DNA of 51,986 bases from UBA7985 sp002690455 (GTDB taxonomy: Bacteria; Pseudomonadota; Alphaproteobacteria; UBA7985). The stretch covers positions 1 to 51,986 of the forward strand of contig CBFIIW010000019.1 of assembly GCA_965662775.1 (NCBI GenBank), in the 5' to 3' direction. Below the pieces are notes generated by a model. The model did not search any database, had not been told where the DNA came from, and saw nothing but the letters and a program-made list of their open reading frames with translations. Numbering within the stretch: the stretch's first letter is position 1; each line of letters opens with the position of its first letter. Shown one piece after another: positions 8,095 through 16,899 of this stretch. The position numbers and the translations under genes are program-made.

Positions 8095-9081
8095 TCAGGC
8101 CCCGCCTTTCTGGTGCTGGATCGGGTTTTCGAGGCGGCCCAAAGGCTCGATTTCAATCGAGATCGATCCTTGTTGTTGACCGATTAAAACGCTTTTGTGA
8201 CCTCGGGGGAACTTTGCGTTTCCTTTACCCGTGGTGCCAAAGCTCAGCAAATCCCCGGGGCGCAGCGTGAAATGTTGGCTGGCCTCTGCGATGCAACGCT
8301 GGATGCTGAAGCGGTAGTTGCCGGTGTGGTCTTGGGTAAAGATATCGTCATTCAGCCGACCGGTCACGTATAGATCGTTGGGGTCGTCGATCTCATCGGC
8401 TGTGGTAATCCAAGGCCCCATGGGACCGAAGGTATCCGTACCCTTGGAGCGCGTGTGATAGACAAAATAGGCGTCCGTATCCTCCTCCCCATGCAGCCGA
8501 CGCCAAGTATAAAACTCAGGCCGCGCCATATCTGGCGGGTAGGTCACGGCGATGCTGTCCTTCATGAACTTAAGGCCGTGGCTGGTGATATCATTATGGA
8601 TCAGGAAGCCAAACACCACGTCGAGTGCATCTTCCTCCCTCACGTGCTTAGCGCGCTTTCCAATCACCGCGCAGACTTCTGGCTCCGGGATCACTGCACC
8701 CCAGTCAGGGTCAACGATAATCGCCTTTCCCGAGCCAATCATGCAGGATGGCGGTTTGAGGAAAAAATTGGGTACGCCGGGATCGACGTGAGCATTGCGC
8801 ATCAGCTCTCGGTTGTTGAAGGCGACGTTGAGGATCATTGATGGGTTAGGCAGCGGTGGGGCCCAGTCAGTCCCTGCTTCTAGCTGTCCAGGGAGTGCGT
8901 CGGGCTCAAGCTGACGAAGAAGGCCAGGCTGTGTCTCACAGGCCCGTACCAGGCTGAGCACGTCCTCAATCCGGCCCAGACCGGCAGCTTCAGTCACATC
9001 GGCGAGCGCACGAATGGCGCCGTCCTGACCGCGGACGATAGCCTGCTCTCGGCCATTGAGGGTTCGGGTCCCGAATTTCAT
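8095..9081 (-). CDS. fumarylacetoacetate hydrolase (FAH) family protein
   Basis: 328-residue protein of the FAH fold, which hydrolyses, decarboxylates or isomerises C-C bonds of beta-keto acids, often in aromatic catabolism. Metal-binding acidic residues appear in PEPEVCAVIGK (two Glu) and HNDITSHG (Asp), and the C-terminal GDLLSFGTTGKG loop is typical. The start MKFGTRTL at 9081 is used: an upstream in-frame ATG would overlap the dioxygenase gene and adds a basic, unconserved segment. The gene starts 7 bp after the dioxygenase stop and abuts the RidA gene. In this setting it probably works on the ring-cleavage product, for example as a hydratase/decarboxylase; the exact reaction is not determinable. 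Confidence 0.85.
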   Translation of the reverse strand: MKFGTRTLNGREQAIVRGQDGAIRALADVTEAAGLGRIEDVLSLVRACETQPGLLRQLEPDALPGQLEAGTDWAPPLPNPSMILNVAFNNRELMRNAHVDPGVPNFFLKPPSCMIGSGKAIIVDPDWGAVIPEPEVCAVIGKRAKHVREEDALDVVFGFLIHNDITSHGLKFMKDSIAVTYPPDMARPEFYTWRRLHGEEDTDAYFVYHTRSKGTDTFGPMGPWITTADEIDDPNDLYVTGRLNDDIFTQDHTGNYRFSIQRCIAEASQHFTLRPGDLLSFGTTGKGNAKFPRGHKSVLIGQQQGSISIEIEPLGRLENPIQHQKGGA

Positions 9082-9088
9082 GCTGATC

Positions 9089-10096
9089 CTAGCTGTTGGC
9101 GAGAAAGTCTTCGAGGGTGACGGGCGGGGCATCAAGCGTCGGAGGAATAACCGCGGCGCCTTCAAATTCCGAGGCTTCGTAGAACCACTTCTTTGGTGCA
9201 GGAAAACCCCAGATCTGTGATCGGCGGGTGTCGCTCAGATCCCAGCGGGTGGGTGGATGATCTTTGTCGATCACGTTGTAGTGGCTGGTGAAGGTCTCCA
9301 CGCGGTGACCGTCAGGATCCCGGTAGTAGACGAAGAAAGCATTGCCGATACCGTGTCGACCAGGCGCGCGATCCATGGTCTCAGCCAGCCCCAACGAAGC
9401 CATTACGTCGGCACCGTGGATCACGTTCGCGATTTCTGGCGTATGGTAGGCGAGGTGATGCAGGCGTGGTCCAGCACCGTTGGAATAGACTACGTCTTGG
9501 GTATTGTTCTTGCGCTTGAGCCACACGCCCCAGAGCTCGTCCGTGCCGTCGTTGGCGGTGTATTCGGTCAGGCGGAAGCCCAGGTCGATGTACCAGTCGT
9601 AAGCTTTTTGCACGTCGTGAGTGGCGATCTGAACATGATCGAGAAACACCAGTTTACCGCCCGCATGGGTGTGAAAATGGCGCATGCGGTTTTCCGGTCC
9701 GGGCATGGTGGCGGTGAACTCGACCGGCACGCCAACGGCATCGACAACGCGCAGGGTCAGACCCTGGAAAGGGCGGTCAACCCACGTTGGCGCATCGCCT
9801 CGCGCGGAAAGCCAATCGAAGGCACGGCGCAGATCATCGTCACTGAACATGCGATAGCCGATGGCACGCACTTCACCCGGACCATCGCGCGCTACCTTGT
9901 CGAAGCGAAGGGAGTGATGAGCCCCTTCTTCAATCGCGCGCAGAAACAGATGCTCGGCACTGTGTTCGGTGACTTCGAGTCCGAGGCCAGATTCGTAGAA
10001 ATGCCGGGTCGCGTCCAAATCACGGCTTGTAAGCACCACATGGCTTAGGCGGGTGATGTTGAAGGGGACATCGGCGACAGGATTGCTCAGCGCCAT
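9089..10096 (-). CDS. extradiol ring-cleavage dioxygenase, VOC type (homoprotocatechuate 2,3-dioxygenase-like)
   Basis: 335-residue type I extradiol dioxygenase made of two vicinal-oxygen-chelate modules. The first (LSHVVLTSRDLDATRHFYE) lacks metal ligands as usual. The second carries the complete 2-His-1-Glu site: FLDHVQIATHD, RLHHLAYHT and HRVETFTSHYN. The C-terminal segment with RWDLSDTRRSQIWG and KKWFYEASEF resembles homoprotocatechuate 2,3-dioxygenases. The expected reaction is O2-dependent proximal cleavage of a catechol or aminophenol ring. It is the first gene of the operon dioxygenase, FAH-family, RidA. Ring substrate is unknown: homoprotocatechuate-type substrates by sequence, aminophenol-type by the RidA neighbour. 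Confidence 0.85.
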   Translation of the reverse strand: MALSNPVADVPFNITRLSHVVLTSRDLDATRHFYESGLGLEVTEHSAEHLFLRAIEEGAHHSLRFDKVARDGPGEVRAIGYRMFSDDDLRRAFDWLSARGDAPTWVDRPFQGLTLRVVDAVGVPVEFTATMPGPENRMRHFHTHAGGKLVFLDHVQIATHDVQKAYDWYIDLGFRLTEYTANDGTDELWGVWLKRKNNTQDVVYSNGAGPRLHHLAYHTPEIANVIHGADVMASLGLAETMDRAPGRHGIGNAFFVYYRDPDGHRVETFTSHYNVIDKDHPPTRWDLSDTRRSQIWGFPAPKKWFYEASEFEGAAVIPPTLDAPPVTLEDFLANS

Positions 10097-10372
10097 TCGC
10101 GTTCCTTCTCTGGTTGCTTCCTTCCCGGCCTTGCCAAACGGAGAAGACCCTTTTTTCGGTGCCTGACGCTACTTGAGGCAAGGGCGTTGATCAACGTCTG
10201 GCCTGCAGGGGAGCTGGACCATCGGCTCCATGAAGCATGAAGAAGATGGATGGCTTCACAAAATCAGGTTTACCACAGCCCGCGGTAGCATGCAGAGTGC
10301 GCCCCAATACCCGGCGCTATCGCCATCCCGTACCGCACGCAGGCACCACCAACACTCGCAGGGAATGCCGTG

Positions 10373-11149
10373 ATGAAGCCTGTTCTCGACTATAGTCTGA
10401 TGGTCGCACCCAACGGAGCGCGCCGGACCACCGCCGACCACCCGGCGTTGCCCGTCACCAGCGCTGACCTCGCCCGCACAGCACTGGCCTGCCAGATCGA
10501 GGGCGCAACGGCGATCCACATCCATGTCCGGGATGAAGACCAGCGCCACAGTCTCGACCCCGGTCGCTATCGGGAAGCTATCGACGCGATCAGCGAGCTG
10601 GCGCCAACATTAGGCCTTCAAATCACCACGGAGAGCGCCGGGATGTACACCCCGACGGATCAACTCGCCTGCCTTCAGGCGCTCCGTCCCATTGCGGCGA
10701 GCGTTGCGGTGCGGGAGATGATCGCTGACCCACTGGTTGCCCGTCGCACATACGCGTTCGCCGAGGATGAAGGGATTGAGATCCAGCACATCGTCTACAC
10801 CCCCGCCTGCATCGCGCAGCTTCTTGCAGGTCGAAACAGCGGCCTCGTACGATCATCACAATGCCAGGTTTTGCTGGTGCTTGGTCAGTATCTGCCGCCG
10901 TGCGATGCGACACCGCGGGATATGGAACTGCTGATCTCCGCACTGCAGCAGGGTGATCGGCCGGTGGATTGGCAGATCAGCGTCTGTGCTTTTGGGTCGC
11001 TCGAACACCGCTGTCTGGTCTTCGCGGCTGCACGCGGTTTCGGCGTGCGTCTGGGGTTCGAGAACAGCCTGAGCGGGGACGACGGCCGACTACATGCTGA
11101 CAATGCAGCGTCCGTCCGTGCCTTCCTGAAAGCAAGCGACCCGCGCTGA
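10373..11149 (+). CDS. BKACE (DUF849) family beta-keto acid cleavage enzyme
   Basis: 258-residue member of the beta-keto acid cleavage enzyme family, which condenses a beta-keto acid with acetyl-CoA to give acetoacetyl-CoA and a new CoA ester or amine. Seen: zinc motif IHIHVRD (HxHxRD), TTESAG, and VRLGFENSLSG near the end, matching the conserved VRVGxED segment. It is a little short for the family (usually 270-310). GTG (10370) and ATG (10373) are both possible starts; ATG is preferred with AGGGA 9 bp upstream. It precedes a DgcA/OYE-like demethylase by 50 bp on the same strand. Dehydrocarnitine-cleaving members yield glycine betaine, so a link to methylated amines is possible but inferred. 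Confidence 0.8.
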   Translation: MKPVLDYSLMVAPNGARRTTADHPALPVTSADLARTALACQIEGATAIHIHVRDEDQRHSLDPGRYREAIDAISELAPTLGLQITTESAGMYTPTDQLACLQALRPIAASVAVREMIADPLVARRTYAFAEDEGIEIQHIVYTPACIAQLLAGRNSGLVRSSQCQVLLVLGQYLPPCDATPRDMELLISALQQGDRPVDWQISVCAFGSLEHRCLVFAAARGFGVRLGFENSLSGDDGRLHADNAASVRAFLKASDPR

Positions 11150-11199
11150 ACTTTGCCTAGACTGCTTGAATTAGCGTGCTCAGTGGCGGAAAAGAAGTG

Positions 11200-13233
11200 A
11201 TGTCTAAAGACCCGCTCCTACAGCCCTTTCAACTCCGCCATCTGACGCTGCGCAACCGCATCATCAGCACGTCCCACGCACCTTCGTTTGCCGAGAGTGG
11301 CCATCCACGGGACCGTTATCGCCTGTATCACGAGGAAAAGGCTAAAGGCGGGGTCGCTCTCACCATGATCGGCGGATCGACCAACATCGCCCCGGACAGC
11401 CCGTCTGTCTTCGGCCAACTCTACGCGGGAGATGACAGTATCGTTCCCTGGTTCCGGCGGCTGACCGAGGGAGTCAGGTCGCACGGCGCAGCGGTGATGT
11501 GTCAGATCACGCACATGGGCCGCCGAACCGCATGGGACGATGGACACTGGCTGCCGGTTGCCGGCCCATCTGGGGTTCGGGAACGTGCGCATCGAGCCTT
11601 CCCAAAGGTTATGGAGACTGAAGACATAGGCCGCATTGTCACCCAGTTTGGAGAGGCGGCGGCGCGGTGTCGTGATGGTGGTTTTGACGGCATCGAGCTG
11701 CTCTCTCATTCTCACCTGCTGGGGCAGTTTCTCTCGCCTGCGATCAACCAGCGCGAAGATGACTTTGGCGGAAGCCTTGATAATCGACTCCGGCTGACGC
11801 TGGATGTGTTGGGCTCCGTCCGGGCGGCTGTTGGTTCTGATTTCATTGTTGGCCTGCGGATCACCGGGGACGAGCTGACCAAGGGTGGACTGTCGATGGA
11901 AGAGTGCGTGGAGATTGCTCGCAGGCTGGAACAAACCGGTGCAGTGGATTTTCTCAACATCCTGGCCGGTGCACCTTATGATGATCTTGGGTTGGCGGGC
12001 TGGGTGCCCCCCATGGGCATGCCGTCGGCGGCACATATGTCGGTTGCCGGTCGCATTCGTGAGGCGGTTGACCTGCCCATCCTGCATGCCGGTGGCATGG
12101 CCGATGTAGCCACAGCCCGCCACGCGGTCGCCGGTGGGCATGTTGACCTCGTCGGAATGACCCGCGCGCAGATTGCAGACCCCTATCTGGTTGCAAAGTT
12201 AGAGCGGGGGGATGAAGACCGCATCCGGCCTTGTGTTGGCCTTGGCTACTGCGTCGACCGCGTGAACCAGGGTAAGGACGCGGTTTGTGGGCACAATGCA
12301 GTGACTGGTCGGGAATCAACTTTGCCGCACGTATTGAAGCCTGCTGATCGACACTTAAAAGCGGTGGTTGTGGGGGGTGGCCCGGGGGGGCTTGAAGCCG
12401 CCCGGGTTCTTGCGGAGCGCGGGCACACTGTCCGACTTTTCGAGGCAAGTAGCCGTCTCGGCGGACAGCTCAGGTTGGCATCGCGCAGTCAGACGCGGGC
12501 GCAGGTGTGGGGCGTAGCGGAATGGCTGATCGATGAAGTCCGGCGCCTCCCGGTCGACGTGCAGCTCAACACGCCGGCGGAGGAAGGCGATATTCTTGCC
12601 GGAGACCCGGATATCGTGATTATTGCAACGGGCGGTTGGCCGGAACCTGATGACTACCCTGGCGCCACCTTGGCCACCTCCGCCTGGGATGTCCTGAGCG
12701 GGGAGGAACGGCCGTCGGGTGAGGTTCTGCTGTTCGACGAGGGAGGCGACCAGCCCGCGCTGGTTTGCGCAGAGATTTTGGCCGCCGATGGGTGCCGGGT
12801 CGATCTGGTCACGCCTGACCGCGCCGTGGCGCATGATCTGGGCCCGACCAACGCGGCGGTTGTTCTGAAATCGCTTGCTGCACTCGATGTGCGGTTTTCA
12901 TGCTTTGAGGAAATCACTGCTATTGAGAAGACCGGCAACCGGCTCCGCGTAAGCTTGCGTCACGTGCTCACCGGCAATGCCCGCACGAAGGTGGTCGACC
13001 ACTGTGTTATCGAACGCGGGTTGAGGCCTATGGATGACCTGTTCCACGCGCTTAAACCCCGGTCGCTTAACCAGGGACAAGTCAGTCATCAAGCCTTGAT
13101 TGACGGCGGTGCCGCTTTTGGTGAGCCGGATTTCAGCGCTGGTTTCGTGCTGGCTCGGATTGGCGATGCCGTCACCGGCCGGAACGTTCACGCAGCGCTG
13201 CTCGACGCAATCCGTGTGTGCAAGGATCTATAG
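11200..13233 (+). CDS. OYE-type NADH:flavin oxidoreductase/demethylase, DgcA-like
   Basis: 677-residue two-part flavoenzyme. Residues about 5-350 form an Old Yellow Enzyme TIM barrel (FMN), with QITHMGRR, ELLSHSHLLGQFLSPAINQR and ILHAGGMAD; residues about 385-650 form an FAD/NAD domain beginning VVVGGGPGGLEAARVLAERG. Between them the Fe-S cysteine region reads RPCVGLGYC followed after 12 residues by C, not the CxxCxxxC of 2,4-dienoyl-CoA reductase. I associate this CVGxGYC variant with dimethylglycine or N-methylproline demethylases (DgcA and relatives). ATG at 11200 is favoured over an in-frame GTG at 11176 because homologues begin near MSKDPLLQPF. It likely oxidatively demethylates an N-methyl amino acid; that substrate class is inferred. 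Confidence 0.8.
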   Translation: MSKDPLLQPFQLRHLTLRNRIISTSHAPSFAESGHPRDRYRLYHEEKAKGGVALTMIGGSTNIAPDSPSVFGQLYAGDDSIVPWFRRLTEGVRSHGAAVMCQITHMGRRTAWDDGHWLPVAGPSGVRERAHRAFPKVMETEDIGRIVTQFGEAAARCRDGGFDGIELLSHSHLLGQFLSPAINQREDDFGGSLDNRLRLTLDVLGSVRAAVGSDFIVGLRITGDELTKGGLSMEECVEIARRLEQTGAVDFLNILAGAPYDDLGLAGWVPPMGMPSAAHMSVAGRIREAVDLPILHAGGMADVATARHAVAGGHVDLVGMTRAQIADPYLVAKLERGDEDRIRPCVGLGYCVDRVNQGKDAVCGHNAVTGRESTLPHVLKPADRHLKAVVVGGGPGGLEAARVLAERGHTVRLFEASSRLGGQLRLASRSQTRAQVWGVAEWLIDEVRRLPVDVQLNTPAEEGDILAGDPDIVIIATGGWPEPDDYPGATLATSAWDVLSGEERPSGEVLLFDEGGDQPALVCAEILAADGCRVDLVTPDRAVAHDLGPTNAAVVLKSLAALDVRFSCFEEITAIEKTGNRLRVSLRHVLTGNARTKVVDHCVIERGLRPMDDLFHALKPRSLNQGQVSHQALIDGGAAFGEPDFSAGFVLARIGDAVTGRNVHAALLDAIRVCKDL

Positions 13234-13356
13234 TACTCTAGGGCATTTCAGGATGAAGTATGGTGCTCGTCTCGTGGCTGCACCCAGGCGCCGTTTGTTC
13301 TTCACTGCTAAGAAAAGCCCCATCCGATGGGTGGAGCCAATGACCCAAGTCATTTT

Positions 13357-14520
13357 TCAGACCATGGTCCCCATCAGTTCCCGTCCGATGAGCATGCGAC
13401 GGATTTCTGAAGTGCCAGCGCCGATTTCCATAAGCTTGGCATCCCGGAAAATCCGGCTGACCGGGCTGTCGTTCATGAAACCAGCGCCCCCCATGGCCTG
13501 CACAGCCTGATGCGCGACGACCATGGCCTCCTCCGAGGAATAGAGCACGCAGGCGGCGGCGTCCTGCCGTGTGACTTCACCTCGGTCGCAGGCCCGGGCG
13601 ACTTCGTAGACGTAGGCGCGAGCTGAGTTCAATTTGGTATAGATATCGGCGATCTTTCCCTGCATGAGCTGGAAATTTCCAATCGACTGGCCAAACTGCT
13701 TGCGCTCTGCCAGATAGGGCATGATCTCATCGAGACAGGCAGCCATAATTCCTGTTCCGATCCCAGCTAGAACCACGCGTTCGTAGTCCAGCCCCGACAT
13801 CAAGACTTTGGCACCCTGTCCTTCTTCACCCAGAATGTTTTCGAACGGCACCTCACAGTCTCTGAACACCAGCTCGACCGTATTTGAACCCCGCATTCCC
13901 AGTTTATCAAAGTGCGCAGACTGGGTGAATCCCGGCATGGATTTTTCCACGATAAAGGCCGTAATGCCTTTTGACCCCGCATCCGGGTCTGTCTTCGCAT
14001 AGACCACGACCGTGTTCGCTTCACCGCCGTTGGTTATCCAGTACTTATTGCCGTTGAGGATAAAGCGGTCGTTCCGCTTCTCCGCCTGTAGCTTCATGCC
14101 AACGACATCCGACCCAGCACCGGCCTCTGACATGGCGAGCGCGCCGACGCTTCGTCCGGTGATCAGATCCGGCAGATATTGCTGCTTCTGCGCGTCGGTC
14201 CCATTGATCCGCAGTTGGTTGACGCAGAGGTTGGAGTGCGCGCCATAGCTGAGGCTGACAGAAGCGCTGGCACGGGCGATTTCCTCTACCACCACGGTGT
14301 GGGCGAGATAACCCATGTCCGAACCACCGAAGCGTTCAGGTACTGTGATACCCAGCAGACCAAGCTCTCCCATTTCCCGCCATAGCGCCGCGGGAAAAGT
14401 GTTCTTTGCATCGATCTCAGCGGCCATGGGTTTAACCCGCTCCTGCGCCCAGCGATGGACCATCTCGCGCAGCGCGTTAACGTCTTCACCCAGATCAAAC
14501 TTCATTGATCCCACAAACAT
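13357..14520 (-). CDS. ivd: isovaleryl-CoA dehydrogenase
   Basis: 387-residue acyl-CoA dehydrogenase; oxidises isovaleryl-CoA to 3-methylcrotonyl-CoA in leucine degradation, passing electrons to ETF. Seen: MFVGSMKFDLGEDVNAL start, AMSEAGAGSDVVGM flavin loop, KYWITNGGEA, and GLDYERVVLAGIGTG, where the Glu in helix G takes the position of the IVD catalytic base, a placement that separates IVD from short/medium-chain enzymes. The C-terminal MGGAGFMNDSPVSRIFRDAK and GAGTSEIRRMLIGREL are standard. The start at 14520 has AGGAG upstream; an ATG nine codons earlier would put that Shine-Dalgarno inside the gene. The usual partners (methylcrotonyl-CoA carboxylase, HMG-CoA lyase) are not in the window. 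Confidence 0.9.
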   Translation of the reverse strand: MFVGSMKFDLGEDVNALREMVHRWAQERVKPMAAEIDAKNTFPAALWREMGELGLLGITVPERFGGSDMGYLAHTVVVEEIARASASVSLSYGAHSNLCVNQLRINGTDAQKQQYLPDLITGRSVGALAMSEAGAGSDVVGMKLQAEKRNDRFILNGNKYWITNGGEANTVVVYAKTDPDAGSKGITAFIVEKSMPGFTQSAHFDKLGMRGSNTVELVFRDCEVPFENILGEEGQGAKVLMSGLDYERVVLAGIGTGIMAACLDEIMPYLAERKQFGQSIGNFQLMQGKIADIYTKLNSARAYVYEVARACDRGEVTRQDAAACVLYSSEEAMVVAHQAVQAMGGAGFMNDSPVSRIFRDAKLMEIGAGTSEIRRMLIGRELMGTMV

Positions 14521-14969
14521 GCGCTGTTCTCCTCTTGCCATGGTCATAGGCCCGCCCGGGCCATGTTGGCGGAGCGCACCGGTTCAGCGGGGCTGCCCGC
14601 CATCCTTGCGATGTTAAAGATACAGAGACCTGAGCTCTGGTCTCTCAAAGATTCTTCGCGTGTTCAAGGATGACAAACGAGTGCGGTGTAAATCCGCCAA
14701 CCGCGTCCCTCTTGATCGCCCAAATTCCCGATCGTCGCCATCGACCTCAACCTCAACTTTGGATCCATGGAAGAGGCTGAAATCAAGCCAAACGCAGAGG
14801 TACGCAAGGCCAGACAGTTTTAGCGTCTTGGCCTTGCGTTGATTTATTGGCGCCGCGATGCGGTGGAAGGGGTCATTTCCCAACTTTGCACAACGCGGAA
14901 CCTAAGGCGTTTGCGTGCCAGCACGCGAATTTCGCCCTTCGGTCTCAAAGGGCGCGTGGGAGTTCAAGC
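14521..14969. other. 449-bp gap without a supported gene; contains a long hairpin
   Basis: No convincing gene. A minus-strand open frame at 14614-14883 has no ribosome-binding site, no recognisable domain and low-complexity Arg/Ser content, and is discounted. The only structure seen is the long inverted repeat at 14802-14839. Confidence 0.5.
14802..14839. repeat. long imperfect hairpin (REP-like or RNA structure)
   Basis: ACGCAAGGCCAGAC (14802-14815) pairs with GTCTTGGCCTTGCGT (14825-14839), 14 base pairs with one bulged T and a 9-nt loop. Neither side is followed by a T-run, so it is not a standard intrinsic terminator. It may be a palindromic extragenic element, an mRNA stabiliser for the downstream end of the 14970 gene region, or part of a small RNA. 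Confidence 0.6.
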
Positions 14970-15398
14970 CTACTTTGCGTTGAGCTTGGACAAGCAGGCG
15001 ATCAGGGTGATCAGTGGGATCAGCATGAACAGGGCGGCGAAGATATCGAAACCGCTGAAACCGTTATAGCCATAGGTGCTCGCAAGACCCGCCGCGATGA
15101 ACTGCGTTCCCATGATGGCAATGATTGCAATGGCACCGACGCGCGCCCGAACCGGGTTGGCTGCCAACAGGCCCAGAAAGAAAATAATCGCGCCCATACC
15201 GAGCATGTGCGCGATCCAGACCACCTCTACGACCATGGCAATATTCAGTTCGTTTTCGGTCAACTCGCCCGGCCAAAAATTACTCGCAGAACTCGCCGCC
15301 TGCCCCGTGATCAAGCCGATTCCAGTAAACAGAATCAAGAATGCGCCCATAGCCATGAGCCAAAACCGTGAATTCAGAATTGTGCTGAGTAGTTGCAT
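14970..15398 (-). CDS. small polytopic membrane protein, unknown function
   Basis: 142-residue protein with four hydrophobic segments (about residues 12-32, 53-76, 85-105 and 116-136), few charges, and a short polar loop SNFWPGELTENELN between the first two. No domain is recognised; the layout resembles DoxX-like or DUF4345-like four-helix membrane proteins but I cannot assign it. AAGGAAA lies in good register before the ATG. It stands alone, with 377 bp of empty sequence upstream and a hairpin-containing gap downstream. Confidence 0.7.
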   Translation of the reverse strand: MQLLSTILNSRFWLMAMGAFLILFTGIGLITGQAASSASNFWPGELTENELNIAMVVEVVWIAHMLGMGAIIFFLGLLAANPVRARVGAIAIIAIMGTQFIAAGLASTYGYNGFSGFDIFAALFMLIPLITLIACLSKLNAK

Positions 15399-15775
15399 CG
15401 GAGTTTCCTTTTTGTGATGCCAGAAAGCTCACTTACAAATTCACTAATTTAGCAACTAAGTCTAACATAAAGACACTACGATAAGACCATTTCTCGCGCG
15501 ATTCGGGCCCATGGGCTGCTCCGTGGTTGGCAACCCGATTTATCGGACCAGAATGACGGCGCTGTCTTAGACGATCAGATGAGGCGTACGGGCTAGCGGA
15601 TCAATGCCGGCGGCCAGTTTATGGTTCCAAAGAACAGCGCTCCAGTTCGACAAAACCTTGTGAGAAAGCCCAGTGCCACGATGATCCTCATCATGTCGAC
15701 GACCTTATTCTTGCAAACCTGATACGAAGCCGTTTGCCATGGATGCCCTAACGATCGCTGTAAGCGCGCTTGAGG
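15399..15775. other. 377-bp gap, no gene recognised
   Basis: The first 70 bp are AT-rich and probably hold the promoter of the minus-strand membrane protein. A short perfect hairpin GATGA-tcc-TCATC lies near 15680. No frame gives a recognisable protein. Confidence 0.4.
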
Positions 15776-16108
15776 TCAGCTAGTCGGAATCGGCGTTGAT
15801 CCAGTTTCTGTCCGCCACAGCAGCCCATCTTTCTTCAGGTGGACCATCATGACCGCGTCTTTGGTGCCGTTCGGGAATGTGACGAAGGCGTGCGTCACCA
15901 AAATATCATCGTTCTCATAAAGGCAGCGATTGCCTTCTACGATGAAATTATCCCAGCGGTTGAGTAACGATTCTTCCGTGTCATCCTCACGCCGCATCAC
16001 GCGGCCGGTGGAGTGAAAGAGGAACTCCCAGTCATCGTGGTAGCAAGAGTTGAAGGCGGCGACATCTCTGTTTGCCTGCGCAGTCTGCATTTTGGAATAG
16101 AGCGACAT
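15776..16108 (-). CDS. SnoaL/NTF2-like domain protein
   Basis: 110-residue cone-shaped alpha+beta barrel protein. The helix-rich start (MSLYSKMQTAQANRDVAAFN) followed by CYHDDWEFLFHSTGRVMRRED and the strand-rich second half (DDILVTHAFVTFPNGTKDAVMMVHLKKDGLLWRTE) fit small SnoaL/ketosteroid-isomerase-like proteins. Members are isomerases, hydrolases or simple ligand binders; no catalytic Asp/His pair can be confidently placed. GGAGA precedes the ATG. No operon partner. Confidence 0.72.
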   Translation of the reverse strand: MSLYSKMQTAQANRDVAAFNSCYHDDWEFLFHSTGRVMRREDDTEESLLNRWDNFIVEGNRCLYENDDILVTHAFVTFPNGTKDAVMMVHLKKDGLLWRTETGSTPIPTS

Positions 16109-16402
16109 GATTAGCGTCTCCGTTCGCTGAATGGTAATGAACTAGCCAATATCAGGCAAAGCTTGCCTGCCGCGTCAATGGCGATCTGGTTTGCGGCTCC
16201 AACGGCTCGCTCCTAGGCTGGGAACTCTCCGGCATCGATAGGTGCTCCCCGAAAGTCCAACTGATGCGGCCGGCGTGCATACAGGGTTGGGGGAAGGGGC
16301 TGGAAAATCTGGAGAGGGACACAATACCTGACCCTCTCCAACAAGCTTACTGCAACTGTGACTCGGGCACATTTGCTTGTGTCAAATCTGTACCTTCGTC
16401 GT

Positions 16403-16768
16403 TTAGCTCCACATGACCCAAAGCTCTGCAATTGCAGTGAGGCCAAAGCCCAAAGCAATCAGAATCTTAAAGGGCATCCACGCGGTATTAATGAAGCGTT
16501 TATGGCCAACCGTTTTCCGCTCTTCTTCATCCGCGTCTTCAGCGACCGCTGCAATGTCGTCCATCGCATCAAGACTTCCCATAATGCCGAGGACAGTGAA
16601 GAACACGAGGAAGATGGAAAGTGGAATGAAGGAAGCCTCATAGCCCGCGCCAATCAGGCTGAGTATGAGGATGTGTGAAACGAGCACCATGGTCATGATC
16701 CAAAGTAAATCACGACCACGAGTGCCCCATGCCATGATCCGGTTAGCCCGGTCCTGAGGCGTATTCAT
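16403..16768 (-). CDS. small inner-membrane protein, unknown function
   Basis: 121-residue protein with three predicted membrane helices (about residues 21-40, 47-66 and 98-118) and a soluble acidic loop between helices 2 and 3 (AMDDIAAVAEDADEEERKTV). No domain is recognised. AAGGAG lies 8 bp before the ATG, supporting expression. It is separated from the SulP-Usp operon by 130 bp and is on the same strand, so it may be read through from it. Confidence 0.7.
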   Translation of the reverse strand: MNTPQDRANRIMAWGTRGRDLLWIMTMVLVSHILILSLIGAGYEASFIPLSIFLVFFTVLGIMGSLDAMDDIAAVAEDADEEERKTVGHKRFINTAWMPFKILIALGFGLTAIAELWVMWS

Positions 16769-16899
16769 GCGTTCTGCTCCTTTAGTGGATTTTACTTAGG
16801 ATAGTAACTATGCCGCGTAATGTCAGATCGGTCTAACATTAATGTAGTGTTCGTCCTCTATTGTGCAGAAACTGAGCTATCCTCAGCCAGTCTTAAGTA

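Noticed and set aside
9257..10048. 263-codon plus-strand open frame
   Set aside because: Antisense to the extradiol dioxygenase, which carries full catalytic motifs; no ribosome-binding site or family match.
14614..14883. 89-codon minus-strand open frame
   Set aside because: No domain, no ribosome-binding site, and it spans the long hairpin at 14802-14839.
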